Source: a virus. Taken from it: a DNA stretch of 40,534 bases. The stretch is taken from the IMG/VR virus record IMGVR_UViG_3300035703_000185, positions 1-40,534 of that record. The stretch is one strand, 5' to 3'. Below the pieces are notes generated by a model. The model searched no databases and was not told the origin of the DNA. It saw nothing but the letters and a program-made list of their open reading frames with translations. Both the position numbers and the translations under genes were made by a program. Below, in pieces: positions 30,101 through 37,132 of this stretch (the stretch's first letter is position 1; the number at the start of each line of letters is the position of its first letter).

Positions 30101-30920
30101 CCGCGATGCGCTCGCTCTCTTCGTAGTCCTTGAGGTCGTCGAGCCGCGTGAGCACGGACGCCAACAGGCTGATGCCGCGCACCTGCCCGATGCGGTCGAC
30201 CAGGCGCAGGTGCATCACGCGCTCAGCCGGCACCGACTTGGTCTCACCGACCAGGGCCAGGGTGTCGCCGGGGTGTTGCTTGTACAGGTGGTAGGCGACA
30301 GGTCGCCCCCAGGCGTTGCGCTGGACCCCTTGCGTGATCCCTCGGCCCGGGTCGGTGAGATCCCACGGCAGCAGGTCCGGCTCGATCATCTCGAGGCTGT
30401 ACGGCACGCGGGTGCCGTGGTCGAGAAGCGGCACCGGGCCGATCAGCTCCTGCGTCAGCACCTCTCCGTCGCGGAGCCAGGTGCGGCACAGCAGGCGATC
30501 CATGCTGCCGATATCGTGCTGCCAGGTGACTTCCGGCCGCTTGGCGAAGTCCGTGTGCAGCATGCCGAGCTGAAAGGCGAGGTCTTCCAGCACGTCGCCA
30601 TTGCGGTTACGCGGCTGCGGCTCCACGCCCACACCGGTCGCGCCGATGATGTTCTGCGCCAGGGTGTTCAGCGCGCCGCTGACGATGTCGAGATTGCGGT
30701 CGAGGTGGCGCGCCATGTTGCGCACATACAGGCCGCTGCCGACCACTGCGTTGTTGCCGCTGCCGAAGTCGCGCACGGCGTCGCGGAAGCGGTTGCGGTC
30801 GGCGGCGTCGTAAGCCTTGTGCGAAAGCGCGATGGCCTGCCGCGCCTGCGCGCGCTTGAAGCCGTGCAGCGGAGCCACGGTTTCGATGGTGCGATCGATG
30901 GCGCGGGCCAGCCAGCTCAT
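27141..30920 (-). CDS. Portal, ClpP-type protease and major capsid protein in one ORF, 1259 aa
   Basis: One uninterrupted frame. Residues about 1-495 are a lambda-type portal (WLARAIDRTIETVAPLHGFK, NMARHLDRNLDIVSGALNTL, AERVMHLRLVDRIGQVRGIS). Residues about 530-725 are a ClpP-like prohead protease: INSDGGFVSEGVAIHNILRE, catalytic Ser607 in EGVAASIASLIAMAG, and His630 in MMIHTP. A Pro-rich linker lies near 780-810, and 900-1259 is the capsid subunit (TTSDFVVVLENTMHKTVIAG, RPHNRYSLSSFSDLK). Protease-capsid fusions are known; adding the portal is unusual. An ATG at 29435 (residue 496) with a GGAG six bases upstream could restart translation, so two products (495 aa and 764 aa) are possible. Confidence 0.85.
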   Translation of the reverse strand: MSWLARAIDRTIETVAPLHGFKRAQARQAIALSHKAYDAADRNRFRDAVRDFGSGNNAVVGSGLYVRNMARHLDRNLDIVSGALNTLAQNIIGATGVGVEPQPRNRNGDVLEDLAFQLGMLHTDFAKRPEVTWQHDIGSMDRLLCRTWLRDGEVLTQELIGPVPLLDHGTRVPYSLEMIEPDLLPWDLTDPGRGITQGVQRNAWGRPVAYHLYKQHPGDTLALVGETKSVPAERVMHLRLVDRIGQVRGISLLASVLTRLDDLKDYEESERIAAKIAACFAAFIIKGDPTMLPEGAPDRDRTARLAPGMVFDSLRPGESVGTVDTNRPNPNLEGWRNGQLRAAASGMRISFSALAKNYNGTYSAQRQELVEQYGAYGVLGYEFISAIARRRYERFAAVALATPGLLRVPADFDPASIGDAMYALPQMPWINPLHEAEAMAVLEEHTYMSGPEIIRRRGANPRDVLDQQSAWIARKRQWGIPDANASGSAPPPETNMTPPNASARHRTSHLAAEASASAAEAKRGVLRATALAAGAELLIYGPIGASFWDEGVTVQAVAAQLKGAPAGDVRVRINSDGGFVSEGVAIHNILRESGRRIVVEIEGVAASIASLIAMAGDEVRIYPNASMMIHTPKAGQFGSPEEMDDAAAYLRVQREAMAQSYARKTGRPAAEFIDLMADGRDHWYTAAQAIEAKLADTLIDGSPEALDASAAAAALIGYVNAISKAPEAPRAQLRAHINSACSLAAFASLSEDYQRSVLEHIEDPTMRTQLVNAMAAAAGGQPTPTPTPSPAPAAPAPAPAAVAANPQPAVAADAIAAANAAIAAIQQRNTNIRGVFAGFREMQGVAQLEAEVLADPNVSLEQAQARLLARVGQGSPVQGTAGGPSLRGDNVDERDKLRAAASNLLLARHNIITGAEAEAARQANPFGSMTLSAIAESFLRHQGVDTRHMNREEIAQKALARQTTSDFVVVLENTMHKTVIAGYRLIPFTWSRFCSIGTLTDYRPHNRYSLSSFSDLKVVNEAGEYENGVLGDGEKQVVQGVRKGRILSVTPEVIVNDDLGLILRAAGALGQAAGRTIEKDVHALFALNGGFGPTMSDGQPLFHASHNNIAATGGAPSIEIIDAMRQQMASQMDPGANDYLDITPALWLGPLSLGSKARELNAQEYNDESNKQQRKPNVVRGLFRDVVDSVRMAPTAWYMLAEPEAEPVFEVSFMDGVQTPTLQQQDNFRSDGVDWKVSHRYATGAVGFRGAVRNAGTGG

Positions 30921-31168
30921 CGGCGGAAGCCCTCGCAGTGCGAGTGGCCATTGCCGCTGAAGTCGGCCAGGGCGTACAGCGAGGACTGGCCCTGCGCGCC
31001 GGCAGCTTCGGCCTTGACCTTCGCTTCCCACTCGCGGCGGCCGTCCTGAACCATGCTCAGGTCAGCCAGCGTCAACATGCGCTCACCCATGCGCACCGAC
31101 TGGCCCTTAAGGATCTTGGCCTCGGCGTCCAGGTAGGTCTGCAGCATGATTTGCGCGGTGCTCGACAT
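30917..31168 (-). CDS. Head connector, DUF6148-like, 83 aa
   Basis: Begins MSSTAQIMLQTYLDAEAKIL, then KGQSVRMGERMLTLADLSMV and the charged helix QDGRREWEAKVKAEAAG. The A..(YL)DAE..vL.GQS....G..LT.ADL motif is that of DUF6148, found between terminase and portal genes in lambda- and Mu-like phages (gpW-type head joining position). The ATG at 31168 is preferred over an upstream one. It overlaps the portal start by 4 bases. Confidence 0.75.
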   Translation of the reverse strand: MSSTAQIMLQTYLDAEAKILKGQSVRMGERMLTLADLSMVQDGRREWEAKVKAEAAGAQGQSSLYALADFSGNGHSHCEGFRR

Positions 31169-31229
31169 GCGGGCTGCGGCTCTCGCACCCCGCGACCGGC
31201 GGGGAGTGATGCGCATGCTCCGTACCCAA

Positions 31230-31266
31230 GTGCGTCCCGTCTCGGGGGAACGGGACGCACCCCGAG
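31230..31266 (-). promoter_or_regulatory. Mutually exclusive RNA hairpins after the Mor-like gene
   Basis: Stem B: GTGCGTCCCGT (31230-31240) with ACGGGACGCAC (31250-31260), 11 bp, loop of 9. Stem A: CTCGGGG (31241-31247) with CCCCGAG (31260-31266), 7 bp, loop of 12. Both use the same bases, so only one can form at a time. In the leftward transcript stem A appears first, then B can displace it. It starts 4 bases after the Mor-like stop, in a 102-base gap before the connector gene. Such a layout is typical of attenuators; no T run is visible. Confidence 0.5.
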
Positions 31267-31270
31267 CGAG

Positions 31271-31612
31271 CTACGCGGCGCGCTGCTCCGTCGGCGTCGC
31301 GCGGCCGTCTTCAGCGTCGATCACGGCATACAGCGTGCGGCGCGACATGCGGAACTCGCGACAGATGGCGCGAATCGACTTGCCCCCCTGCAGGGCCGCG
31401 CGAATCTCGGCCACCGGGTACTGCGGCTCGCTGGCGCTGGCCGGGATGTACAGGTCTTGGCTCGGGTATTCCTCGACCAGGTACGCAACAACCGCCTCGA
31501 CCACCGGACGGATGTCGTCGCTATCCAAGCGCAGACGCAGCGCCGCACCGATGGCGAGCTCATCCACCAGCTCGCTGACACGGGCACGACAGCGAGCGAC
31601 TTTGCGACTCAT
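31271..31612 (-). CDS. Mor-like transcription activator, 113 aa
   Basis: The protein has the Mor/C-type layout: N-terminal helical dimerisation part (ARVSELVDELAIGAALRLRL), a beta turn with LYIPAS, then a C-terminal helix-turn-helix (EIRAALQGGKSIRAICREFR, MSRRTLYAVI). Mor activates middle and late genes in Mu. Here it lies inside the late operon between terL and the connector, so it may boost or time expression of the head operon, perhaps with the overlapping hairpins just after it. It overlaps terL by 4 bases. Confidence 0.72.
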   Translation of the reverse strand: MSRKVARCRARVSELVDELAIGAALRLRLDSDDIRPVVEAVVAYLVEEYPSQDLYIPASASEPQYPVAEIRAALQGGKSIRAICREFRMSRRTLYAVIDAEDGRATPTEQRAA

Positions 31613-33582
31613 AGGCGGCGGCTCCAGGCATCGGATGCGACGGGGGTGGCGGGCGCGAGAGACCTCGGCGCATCCGCCGGCTTGAACACGGCGGCAGGTG
31701 GCGGCGCGGACTGGGAGGCCGGGCGCGGCGGGCCGTCACCTGGCGTAGTGAACAGATCCATCACCGCCGGCTCGAGCTTCGACTCCAGCGCGGCCCAGTC
31801 GGCATCGCGCCGGACATGCAGGCGCACACGCGGGTGCACGGCAGCGGCGTAGGCATAGACCCAGCAGTCGAAAGCCTCGTTGCGCACGGACTTGTCGCGG
31901 ACCACCCAGCGCTTGAGCGTCAGGTCGTAGCGCTCGCTGGTGATCTGGCGGAAGAACTCTTCGGGCATGTCGTCCGGGATGTGGCAGCGGCGCTTGTCGG
32001 CATCGGCGCCAGCGTCGCCCATCAGTCGGGCGAAGAGCGTGGTCTTCGTGGTGTTGACGCCCAGCGTCCACAGCTGCACGCCGTGGCGCTGAATGCGGCC
32101 GCGCCAGTTGACGTCCTGCAGGGTTGGGCGGCCGATGATCGGTTTGGTCGGGTCTTTGCTGCCCTTGATGGCGATGACGCCACGCGCGGCGTTCTTGCGC
32201 GCCCAGTTGTAGACCTCGTGCGTCCAGTTGCCGGAGTCGATGGCGACCACTTCGGGCCGCAGCGGCACGCCGCAGCGGTTGGCGATGGGTGCGAACACGA
32301 TGTCGTCCAGCGCGTCCCAGTCTTCCTCGCGCGTGGGGTCGCCCGGCACTTCGACCCAGTCTACGAACCAGCAGACCTCGCCGCGGCCCCAGCCGCAGAC
32401 CAGCACGGACCAGCGGTTGTGCTGCACGTCGATGCCGACGGTCAGCACCAGGCAGCCGGCTGGCAGTGTGCGGCGCTGCCAGGCTTCGCGGCGTTCCAGC
32501 AGCTCGCTGCTGTCGACCTTCTGGCTTTCGCTTTCGTAGGTCTCGCCGAGGATGGTGTTGGTGAAGGTGATGGCGAAGTCGGCATCGGTGCGGGCGCGCG
32601 TGCGCTGCTGAGCAATCTCCGCCCAGGTGTCGCCGAGGCCGATCGGCGAGTAGAGCGCGTTGATGTGGTAGCTGCGGATGGCGGCGCCCGGGTTGTCCGG
32701 GATCCACTCGCCAGCCGCGAGCATGGCTGGCTTGTGGTGCTCGGCGATGAGCGTGCCGCAGCCCTCGCACAGGTACTGGCCGTCTTCGGTCAGCTGCTCG
32801 ATCACCAGCCGCTGGCGCACGCCACAGTGCGGGCACGGGACGTGGTAGCGGCGCTGGTCGCCGGCGAGGTAGGCGCGCTCAATGTTGCTGGAGCGCTTCA
32901 CCGTGGGCGTGCTGACCTTGAGGATCTTGCGGCCGGGGAAGGTGGTCGTGCGGCGCTCGGCGAGCTCGATCGCGCCGCCCTGGTCGTTGAGGTCGTCGGG
33001 GTATTCGTCGATCTCATCCATGGCCAGGTACTTGACCGGCTTGGAGCGCAGCGTGCTGGAACTGTTGGCGCCGGCGATGAACAGATGACCGGCAGGGAAG
33101 GCTTTGCTTAGGGTGGTGTTGCCGCTGTCGCGCGCCTTCGAAGGCGGCAGGATCTCGGCCAGCGCGGGGCTCTCGGCGATCATGTTCGCCAAGCGCTGCT
33201 TGCTCCACTCTTCGCCCATCTGCACGGTGGGCTGAACCACCATCATCGGCGCCGGCGCGTGGTGGATGACGTAGCCGCACCAGTTCAGCAGGGCTTCGGT
33301 GCCGCCGACCTGCGAGGACTTCATGAACACGACTTCGCGCACGGGCGAGCGCGAGCTCAGGCATTCCATCAGCTCGCGCATGTAGGGCGTGCGGGCTGTG
33401 CGCCACGGGCCAGACTCGTTGCCGCCTGCGCGCGGCAGCACGCGGTACTGGTCCGCCCACTCGGCCACCGTCATCGGCGCGGGGATGCTCCAACCCTTGG
33501 CCCAGCCGGCGCGAAAGGCTTCGACGCCGTCGGCGGTCGGCAGCGGTTCGGCGCCCATGGCCAGCATCACGTCGAGGGTCAT
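31609..33582 (-). CDS. terL: Terminase large subunit, GpA family
   Basis: A 657-aa packaging motor. ATPase part: Walker A-like FMKSSQVGGTEALLNW (about residues 86-101) and Walker B YLAMDEIDEYP (Asp189-Glu190). A zinc-finger-like pair, CPHC (250-253) and CEGC (272-275), follows. The nuclease half has TVGIDVQHNRWSVLVCGWG, VAIDSGNWTHEVYNW and a late DCWVYAYAAA, the acidic residues expected to cut concatemers. This fits GpA (lambda A-like) terminases, which usually make cohesive ends. The start was set at ATG 33582, which overlaps the terS stop. The C-terminal part is Pro/Ala-rich. Confidence 0.95.
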   Translation of the reverse strand: MTLDVMLAMGAEPLPTADGVEAFRAGWAKGWSIPAPMTVAEWADQYRVLPRAGGNESGPWRTARTPYMRELMECLSSRSPVREVVFMKSSQVGGTEALLNWCGYVIHHAPAPMMVVQPTVQMGEEWSKQRLANMIAESPALAEILPPSKARDSGNTTLSKAFPAGHLFIAGANSSSTLRSKPVKYLAMDEIDEYPDDLNDQGGAIELAERRTTTFPGRKILKVSTPTVKRSSNIERAYLAGDQRRYHVPCPHCGVRQRLVIEQLTEDGQYLCEGCGTLIAEHHKPAMLAAGEWIPDNPGAAIRSYHINALYSPIGLGDTWAEIAQQRTRARTDADFAITFTNTILGETYESESQKVDSSELLERREAWQRRTLPAGCLVLTVGIDVQHNRWSVLVCGWGRGEVCWFVDWVEVPGDPTREEDWDALDDIVFAPIANRCGVPLRPEVVAIDSGNWTHEVYNWARKNAARGVIAIKGSKDPTKPIIGRPTLQDVNWRGRIQRHGVQLWTLGVNTTKTTLFARLMGDAGADADKRRCHIPDDMPEEFFRQITSERYDLTLKRWVVRDKSVRNEAFDCWVYAYAAAVHPRVRLHVRRDADWAALESKLEPAVMDLFTTPGDGPPRPASQSAPPPAAVFKPADAPRSLAPATPVASDAWSRRL

Positions 33583-34148
33583 GCGGCGACGGCCTGCTGC
33601 GGTTCGAGCGAGGCGATCAGCTCGCACACGCGGCGCAGCTCATCGCTCAGCAGTACGTGCACGCGGTGCGGATCGGACTCGGCCGCCAGCTGCGGGGCAA
33701 GACGGTCGGCGATGCCCATCAGCGCTTCCTGCCCTCGGCGCGAGAGGTCGAAGGCAGTGCGCTCGACGTCAGTGCGGCTGACCAGGTTGCCGGCCTTCTC
33801 TTCGATTTCCATGTGCAGCAGGCGGACCTTCTGCACCTTCTCGAGCCTGGCGGCGTTTGCCAGCGACAGCTCATCGCCAGAGCCTTGACCGTCGGCATCG
33901 GGCGGGGCCGTCGACGCCGGTGCCGTGCCCGGCTCGCTGGCCGCCCGAGATCCAGACCGGCCGCCCTTCGTCGGGTGCATGTCTTTGTCGAGCACCAGGT
34001 CCGTCGCCCGCACCAGGATCCGGCCGCTCGAGTCCAGCACCAGCCGGCCCGCCGACTTCCACCGGCTGATCAGCGGCTGGCTGACGCCGCGATGCGCCGC
34101 GTACTCGGTGACGTTCATGGTCTTAGCGTTGTCGACGGCCGTGGTCAT
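33579..34148 (-). CDS. terS: Terminase small subunit, Nu1/DUF1441-like
   Basis: N-terminal helix-turn-helix (MNVTEYAAHRGVSQPLISRW, about residues 11-30) with a following basic wing, then a Gly/Ser/Ala linker and a helical region (LANAARLEKVQKVRLLHMEI, RTAFDLSRRGQEALMGIADR). This is the layout of Nu1-type small terminases, which bind the phage DNA packaging site. ATG 34148 is chosen over two alternatives (34190 and Met11). It is directly followed by terL with an ATGA overlap. A pair of 21-bp repeats lies just upstream and may be its binding site. Confidence 0.85.
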   Translation of the reverse strand: MTTAVDNAKTMNVTEYAAHRGVSQPLISRWKSAGRLVLDSSGRILVRATDLVLDKDMHPTKGGRSGSRAASEPGTAPASTAPPDADGQGSGDELSLANAARLEKVQKVRLLHMEIEEKAGNLVSRTDVERTAFDLSRRGQEALMGIADRLAPQLAAESDPHRVHVLLSDELRRVCELIASLEPQQAVAA

Positions 34149-34245
34149 AACCTCACCAGCCCCGGCATAACCGGTCGCAGAACCCTGCACCTAGCCGCGT
34201 TTTGCGGCCATGCAACCCGCATCGCCAAAAGCGGGGGAGGACCCG

Positions 34246-34290
34246 TCCGTTCAGGTTTGCCTTCACATATCCATTCAGGTTCGCCTTCAC
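34246..34290. repeat. Two 21-bp direct repeats upstream of terS (candidate cosB/pac site)
   Basis: Copies at 34246-34266 and 34270-34290 agree at 19 of 21 bases, with 24-bp start-to-start spacing (core TTCAGGTTTGCCTTCAC and TTCAGGTTCGCCTTCAC). They sit in the 138-base gap before terS, at the end of the P-like gene. Small-terminase binding sites in lambda-like phages are short repeats next to the terS gene, so this is a good candidate. Not proven. Confidence 0.55.
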
Positions 34291-34901
34291 GCGGGCGACC
34301 CCGGCGACTCGGGCCGACCGACGCCGAGCAGGCGCTCCAGGGTGGCCATGTGGCCTGCGACCTTGGCCGGATCGGCCGGCACGAACTCCCGCCGCTCTGC
34401 TTCGATCGCTGCGACCGGCTGCTCAGGTAGCGCACCGCCGCGCATGACGTGATCGTGGGCGCGCTTGTAGGTCTGTTCGAGCAGGCGCATCGCACTGGCG
34501 GCGGGCTCGCAGCGGTAGCGCGTCCAGTCGAGGCCTGGCCATCGCACGCCGTTGTGGTCGACGCCACCCTGCAGGACCAGGCGCGTGAAGCGCGAGTAGG
34601 TGCGCGTGTCGATCTCATCCCGCACCACTGCCAGGTCGGGGATACCCAAGCACCGCGCACGGAACTCTGCAGGCATCGGCACGAACGGCGTACCCGTCAG
34701 TCTGCAGGCCTCGATGCCTGCGGCGATCTGGTCATCGGTCAATCCCGCGATGGCCCGCATCCACTCATCGCCCGCAATGCGCAGGCTGCCGTCAGGCTTC
34801 TCTGGCGTGTCGCCGAGGTCCTTGCACCAGCGCTGCGGGTAGATGGCTGCCATGCGCGCCCACAGGCGCCGCAGCACCGCCCTACGCCGTTCGGCCTCCA
34901 T
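34287..34901 (-). CDS. Replication protein P-like helicase loader, 204 aa
   Basis: The sequence contains VLRRLWARMAAIYPQRWCKD, WMRAIAGLTDDQIAAGIEAC, TGTPFVPMPAEFRARCLGIP and VVRDEIDTRTYSRF. The LW..M...YP..W....W...L..LT..Q...GI.A......FVPMPAEF.A pattern is that of lambda P-like helicase loaders. It follows the O-like initiator, as in lambda. The start is uncertain: ATG 34901 gives only a 20-base overlap with the O-like gene, while 34943 and 35012 give longer proteins. Confidence 0.7.
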   Translation of the reverse strand: MEAERRRAVLRRLWARMAAIYPQRWCKDLGDTPEKPDGSLRIAGDEWMRAIAGLTDDQIAAGIEACRLTGTPFVPMPAEFRARCLGIPDLAVVRDEIDTRTYSRFTRLVLQGGVDHNGVRWPGLDWTRYRCEPAASAMRLLEQTYKRAHDHVMRGGALPEQPVAAIEAERREFVPADPAKVAGHMATLERLLGVGRPESPGSPA

Positions 34902-35787
34902 CGATGACGCTGAGACCGGCAACGCGCCTGCGTGCGAGTTCATCGCCCCACTCGCAGGCTCGCTCTGCACGCTCGCTCGAAGATCGCCCACCTGCAACCG
35001 TTCCAGACCCATCGCCGTGTCCCTTGCCGTCCTGTGCCCTACCCCTCACCGTCGCCACCAGGTACGCCAGCTTCGGAGGCCCCTGTCCCTTGCTGACCAG
35101 CTCTGTCGCCACGGCCTCGATCCATTCCGGGCTGATGCCCTCCCGCAGCGCCTGCAGCAGCCCAGGGTGATGCGGCTGAACGCCCTGCACACCCACCGCC
35201 CGCAGACGGCGGCACAGCGCACCGGCCACAGTCGGCGCCACGCGCGAGGACTCACCCTCTCCCTCAGGCTCTACTACGGAGTAGCTGTTATCTGTTCTCT
35301 GTTGTGCGCCCCTCATCGGCGCATCAGGGGTGCCCCTCATCCCGCCCCTCATCGGCTCGGAACCCGCATCACTGCTGGATTCTTCGCCGCCCCTCATGGG
35401 GTCCCCTGATCCCGCCCCTGATCCGCCCCTCATCCTGCGGACCTGATGACACTGAGCCGCGATCGCACATCGAAAAACGAGGCGCCCTTGAAAGCCCGGC
35501 ACACGCTGCAACAGGCCCGACTCGACCAGCACATCGAGCGCATGCCGGATCGTCTTCTCGCTCGGGGTCGTCTCATCCGCGCTATGCCGGCCACGCACAG
35601 CGGGCACCGTCACCGTCTCGGCCAGGCTGCGGTAGGTCACCGTTCGCCGCCCGGGCTCACCCACACGGAAGGTGCGCCCGCACATGAAGCGGCGCAGACC
35701 CTGCAGGTAGATCAGCCTCGCGACGAGCGGCAGCTCGTGCAGCGCCGCATCCTCTTCCGCGTACCAGTGACCGTCGGGCCCGCTCAA
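34882..35787 (-). CDS. Replication initiator, O-like, with winged helix, 301 aa
   Basis: N-terminal winged-helix region: EDAALHELPLVARLIYLQGL, then PSEKTIRHALDVLVESGLLQ and a wing (FQGRLVFRCAIAA). The middle, about residues 118-160, is a low-complexity linker with repeated M-R-G-G units; its DNA holds the iterons. The C-terminal part (LLQALREGISPEWIEAVATE, PPKLAYLVATVRGRAQ) is probably the loader-contact domain. This is the layout of lambda O: initiator with the origin inside its own gene. Coupled to the next gene by overlap. Confidence 0.72.
   Translation of the reverse strand: MSGPDGHWYAEEDAALHELPLVARLIYLQGLRRFMCGRTFRVGEPGRRTVTYRSLAETVTVPAVRGRHSADETTPSEKTIRHALDVLVESGLLQRVPGFQGRLVFRCAIAAQCHQVRRMRGGSGAGSGDPMRGGEESSSDAGSEPMRGGMRGTPDAPMRGAQQRTDNSYSVVEPEGEGESSRVAPTVAGALCRRLRAVGVQGVQPHHPGLLQALREGISPEWIEAVATELVSKGQGPPKLAYLVATVRGRAQDGKGHGDGSGTVAGGRSSSERAERACEWGDELARRRVAGLSVIDGGRTA
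35272..35433. other. Candidate replication origin: eight iterons with AT-rich flank
   Basis: GCCCCTCAT occurs at 35308-35316, 35332-35340, 35344-35352, 35389-35397 and 35425-35433. Close variants are GCCCCTGAT (35414-35422), TCCCCTGAT (35402-35410) and an inverted CCCCTGATGC (35321-35330). Next to them, 35272-35306 is less GC-rich (CTACTACGGAGTAG palindrome and TGTTATCTGTTCTC), a likely unwinding region. Iterons inside the initiator gene beside an AT-richer stretch match the lambda ori plan. Confidence 0.7.
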
Positions 35788-35978
35788 GCCTCACCCTCCA
35801 ACCCCGCCGCCTGCAGCGCCTCACGCGCCCGCCGCAGCTGATGCTCGACCTGTTCCGGCGTCAGCGCCTGCAGGGCCTTGCGCTCGGCCTCGCGCTGCTT
35901 GCGCGCCACGTGCGGCAGCGCGAACGGCCGGCGTGACTTGTCGCCCAGCGGGCTCAGCTTCGGACGGCGCTTACCCAT
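35784..35978 (-). CDS. Unknown small basic protein, 64 aa
   Basis: MGKRRPKLSPLGDKSRRPFA, then a helix (LPHVARKQREAERKAL, TPEQVEHQLRRAREALQAAG). It is strongly basic and helical and overlaps both neighbours by a few bases. A nucleic-acid-binding role is possible, but no family is recognised. The upstream open frame is a shadow. Confidence 0.55.
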   Translation of the reverse strand: MGKRRPKLSPLGDKSRRPFALPHVARKQREAERKALQALTPEQVEHQLRRAREALQAAGLEGEA

Positions 35979-36558
35979 GGGCCGGGAACTCCACACCCGT
36001 GGCGACCTGCCGATCGTGCTCATTGACCAGACACCGCCCCGCTTCGCACTGCCCACCGATGCCCAGGTGCGCGTGCTGGCACGTGCGGTAGCCATCGAAG
36101 CAGCGCGCCGGCCGCGCCTGCAGCTCAGACGCACGCACCGACGCCGCCACGTAGGCGGCCACATCCGGCTCCACATCGAACTGCTCAGGCGCAGGCCCAT
36201 GCACCACGCGGAAGCCCGCGAGGCAGCGTGCCGAATCCCTGATGACACGGCACAACACACGCTGCGCCTCAGCCCGCTCATAGGTATCGAGATCGCTCAA
36301 CCGCTGCTGCATGCCACCAGACCCGAAGGCCGCAGCACGCAACTCCCGCCGCCGCATCGCCCGCGCCTTCGGCGGCCGCGCAGGACGCTTGCGCGCCTCC
36401 CGCAGCCCCCGCATCAGCGCGTGTGCCTGCGGCAACGTGCAGCGCATCGCAGCGCGCACCGCGTCGACATCCTCGGCGAGCTCACCGTGCTCGACCGCCC
36501 ACAGCGCGAACGCCATGCAGCGGCCCGCACTCAGCCACTGGCGCTTCGGGGCCGCCAT
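35971..36558 (-). CDS. Unknown protein with Cys/His cluster, 195 aa
   Basis: N-terminal helical part (WLSAGRCMAFALWAVEHGEL, AVRAAMRCTLPQAHALMRGL) looks like a DNA-binding bundle. The C-terminal part carries CFDGYRTCQHAHLGIGGQCE and a further Cys, a possible zinc site. It lies between the CII-like gene and the small basic gene before the initiator, a region for regulators in lambda-like phages. Function unknown. The start is set by overlap with the CII-like stop (ATGA). Confidence 0.6.
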   Translation of the reverse strand: MAAPKRQWLSAGRCMAFALWAVEHGELAEDVDAVRAAMRCTLPQAHALMRGLREARKRPARPPKARAMRRRELRAAAFGSGGMQQRLSDLDTYERAEAQRVLCRVIRDSARCLAGFRVVHGPAPEQFDVEPDVAAYVAASVRASELQARPARCFDGYRTCQHAHLGIGGQCEAGRCLVNEHDRQVATGVEFPAHG

Positions 36559-36944
36559 CAGCGCCGCGCCCGCTTCGGTGCCGTGCCGGCCACCCCCGCC
36601 TGCTGCATCAGCGCGGCCAGGGCCTGCAGCTGCTGCTGCATCTGCGCCATCGCCGCCGCCTGCACCGCATCGGGCGCGCGCAGGAACTTGTCGACCAGGT
36701 AGTGCACCGGGCCCAGGTCGCCCGTCGCCTCGATGTAGCGCTCCAGCTCCGACACGCTCACATCCCGCACCCGGTCGCCCGTGCCGCCGCTCAGCTTCTC
36801 GGACAGCTTCGAGGGCGCCACATCGATATCGGCCGCCGTGCGCGCCAGACCACGCTGGTACACGCCGGCGGCCACACACTCGCGCAGGCTGCGGTGGCGG
36901 CGGGAAATGCCCTCTTCGAGCGTCAGAGTCAGCTGCGCAGACAT
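36558..36944 (-). CDS. CII-like regulatory protein, 128 aa
   Basis: MSAQLTLTLEEGISRRHRSL, then LRECVAAGVYQRGLARTAAD and a recognition-like helix (DIDVAPSKLSEKLSGG), followed by a helical C-terminus (FLRAPDAVQAAAMAQMQQQL). This is the layout of phage CII-family regulators, which favour lysogeny by activating repressor and integrase promoters. It sits between the Cro-like gene and the replication genes, as in lambda. The start ATG 36944 follows a purine-rich site; the longer frame upstream is a shadow. Confidence 0.65.
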   Translation of the reverse strand: MSAQLTLTLEEGISRRHRSLRECVAAGVYQRGLARTAADIDVAPSKLSEKLSGGTGDRVRDVSVSELERYIEATGDLGPVHYLVDKFLRAPDAVQAAAMAQMQQQLQALAALMQQAGVAGTAPKRARR

Positions 36945-37132
36945 GGGGAACCTCAGGGAAGGATGCGTCCCCGTGTTTCCCCATGTCGAGCCCGACGATA
37001 GGCCCCATGGATGAGCACGGAAGACAGACGAAGGAAGCCCCACCCCTCCCCCAAGCGCACCGCGCAGGGGGTCGCAGCGCACTCGCGCAGGGCGGGGGCG
37101 GAACTGCGTTGCAGGGAGGGGCGGGACATGGG

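Noticed and set aside
35308-35433. CRISPR array
   Set aside because: The repeats are only 9-10 bases with irregular 3-37 base spacing inside a coding gene, so they fit iterons, not CRISPR.
36945-37132. Small gene or clear promoter in the 188-base gap before the CII-like gene
   Set aside because: No ORF with a ribosome site and no convincing -35/-10 pair; only a short GTCG-AGCC-CGAC palindrome is visible.
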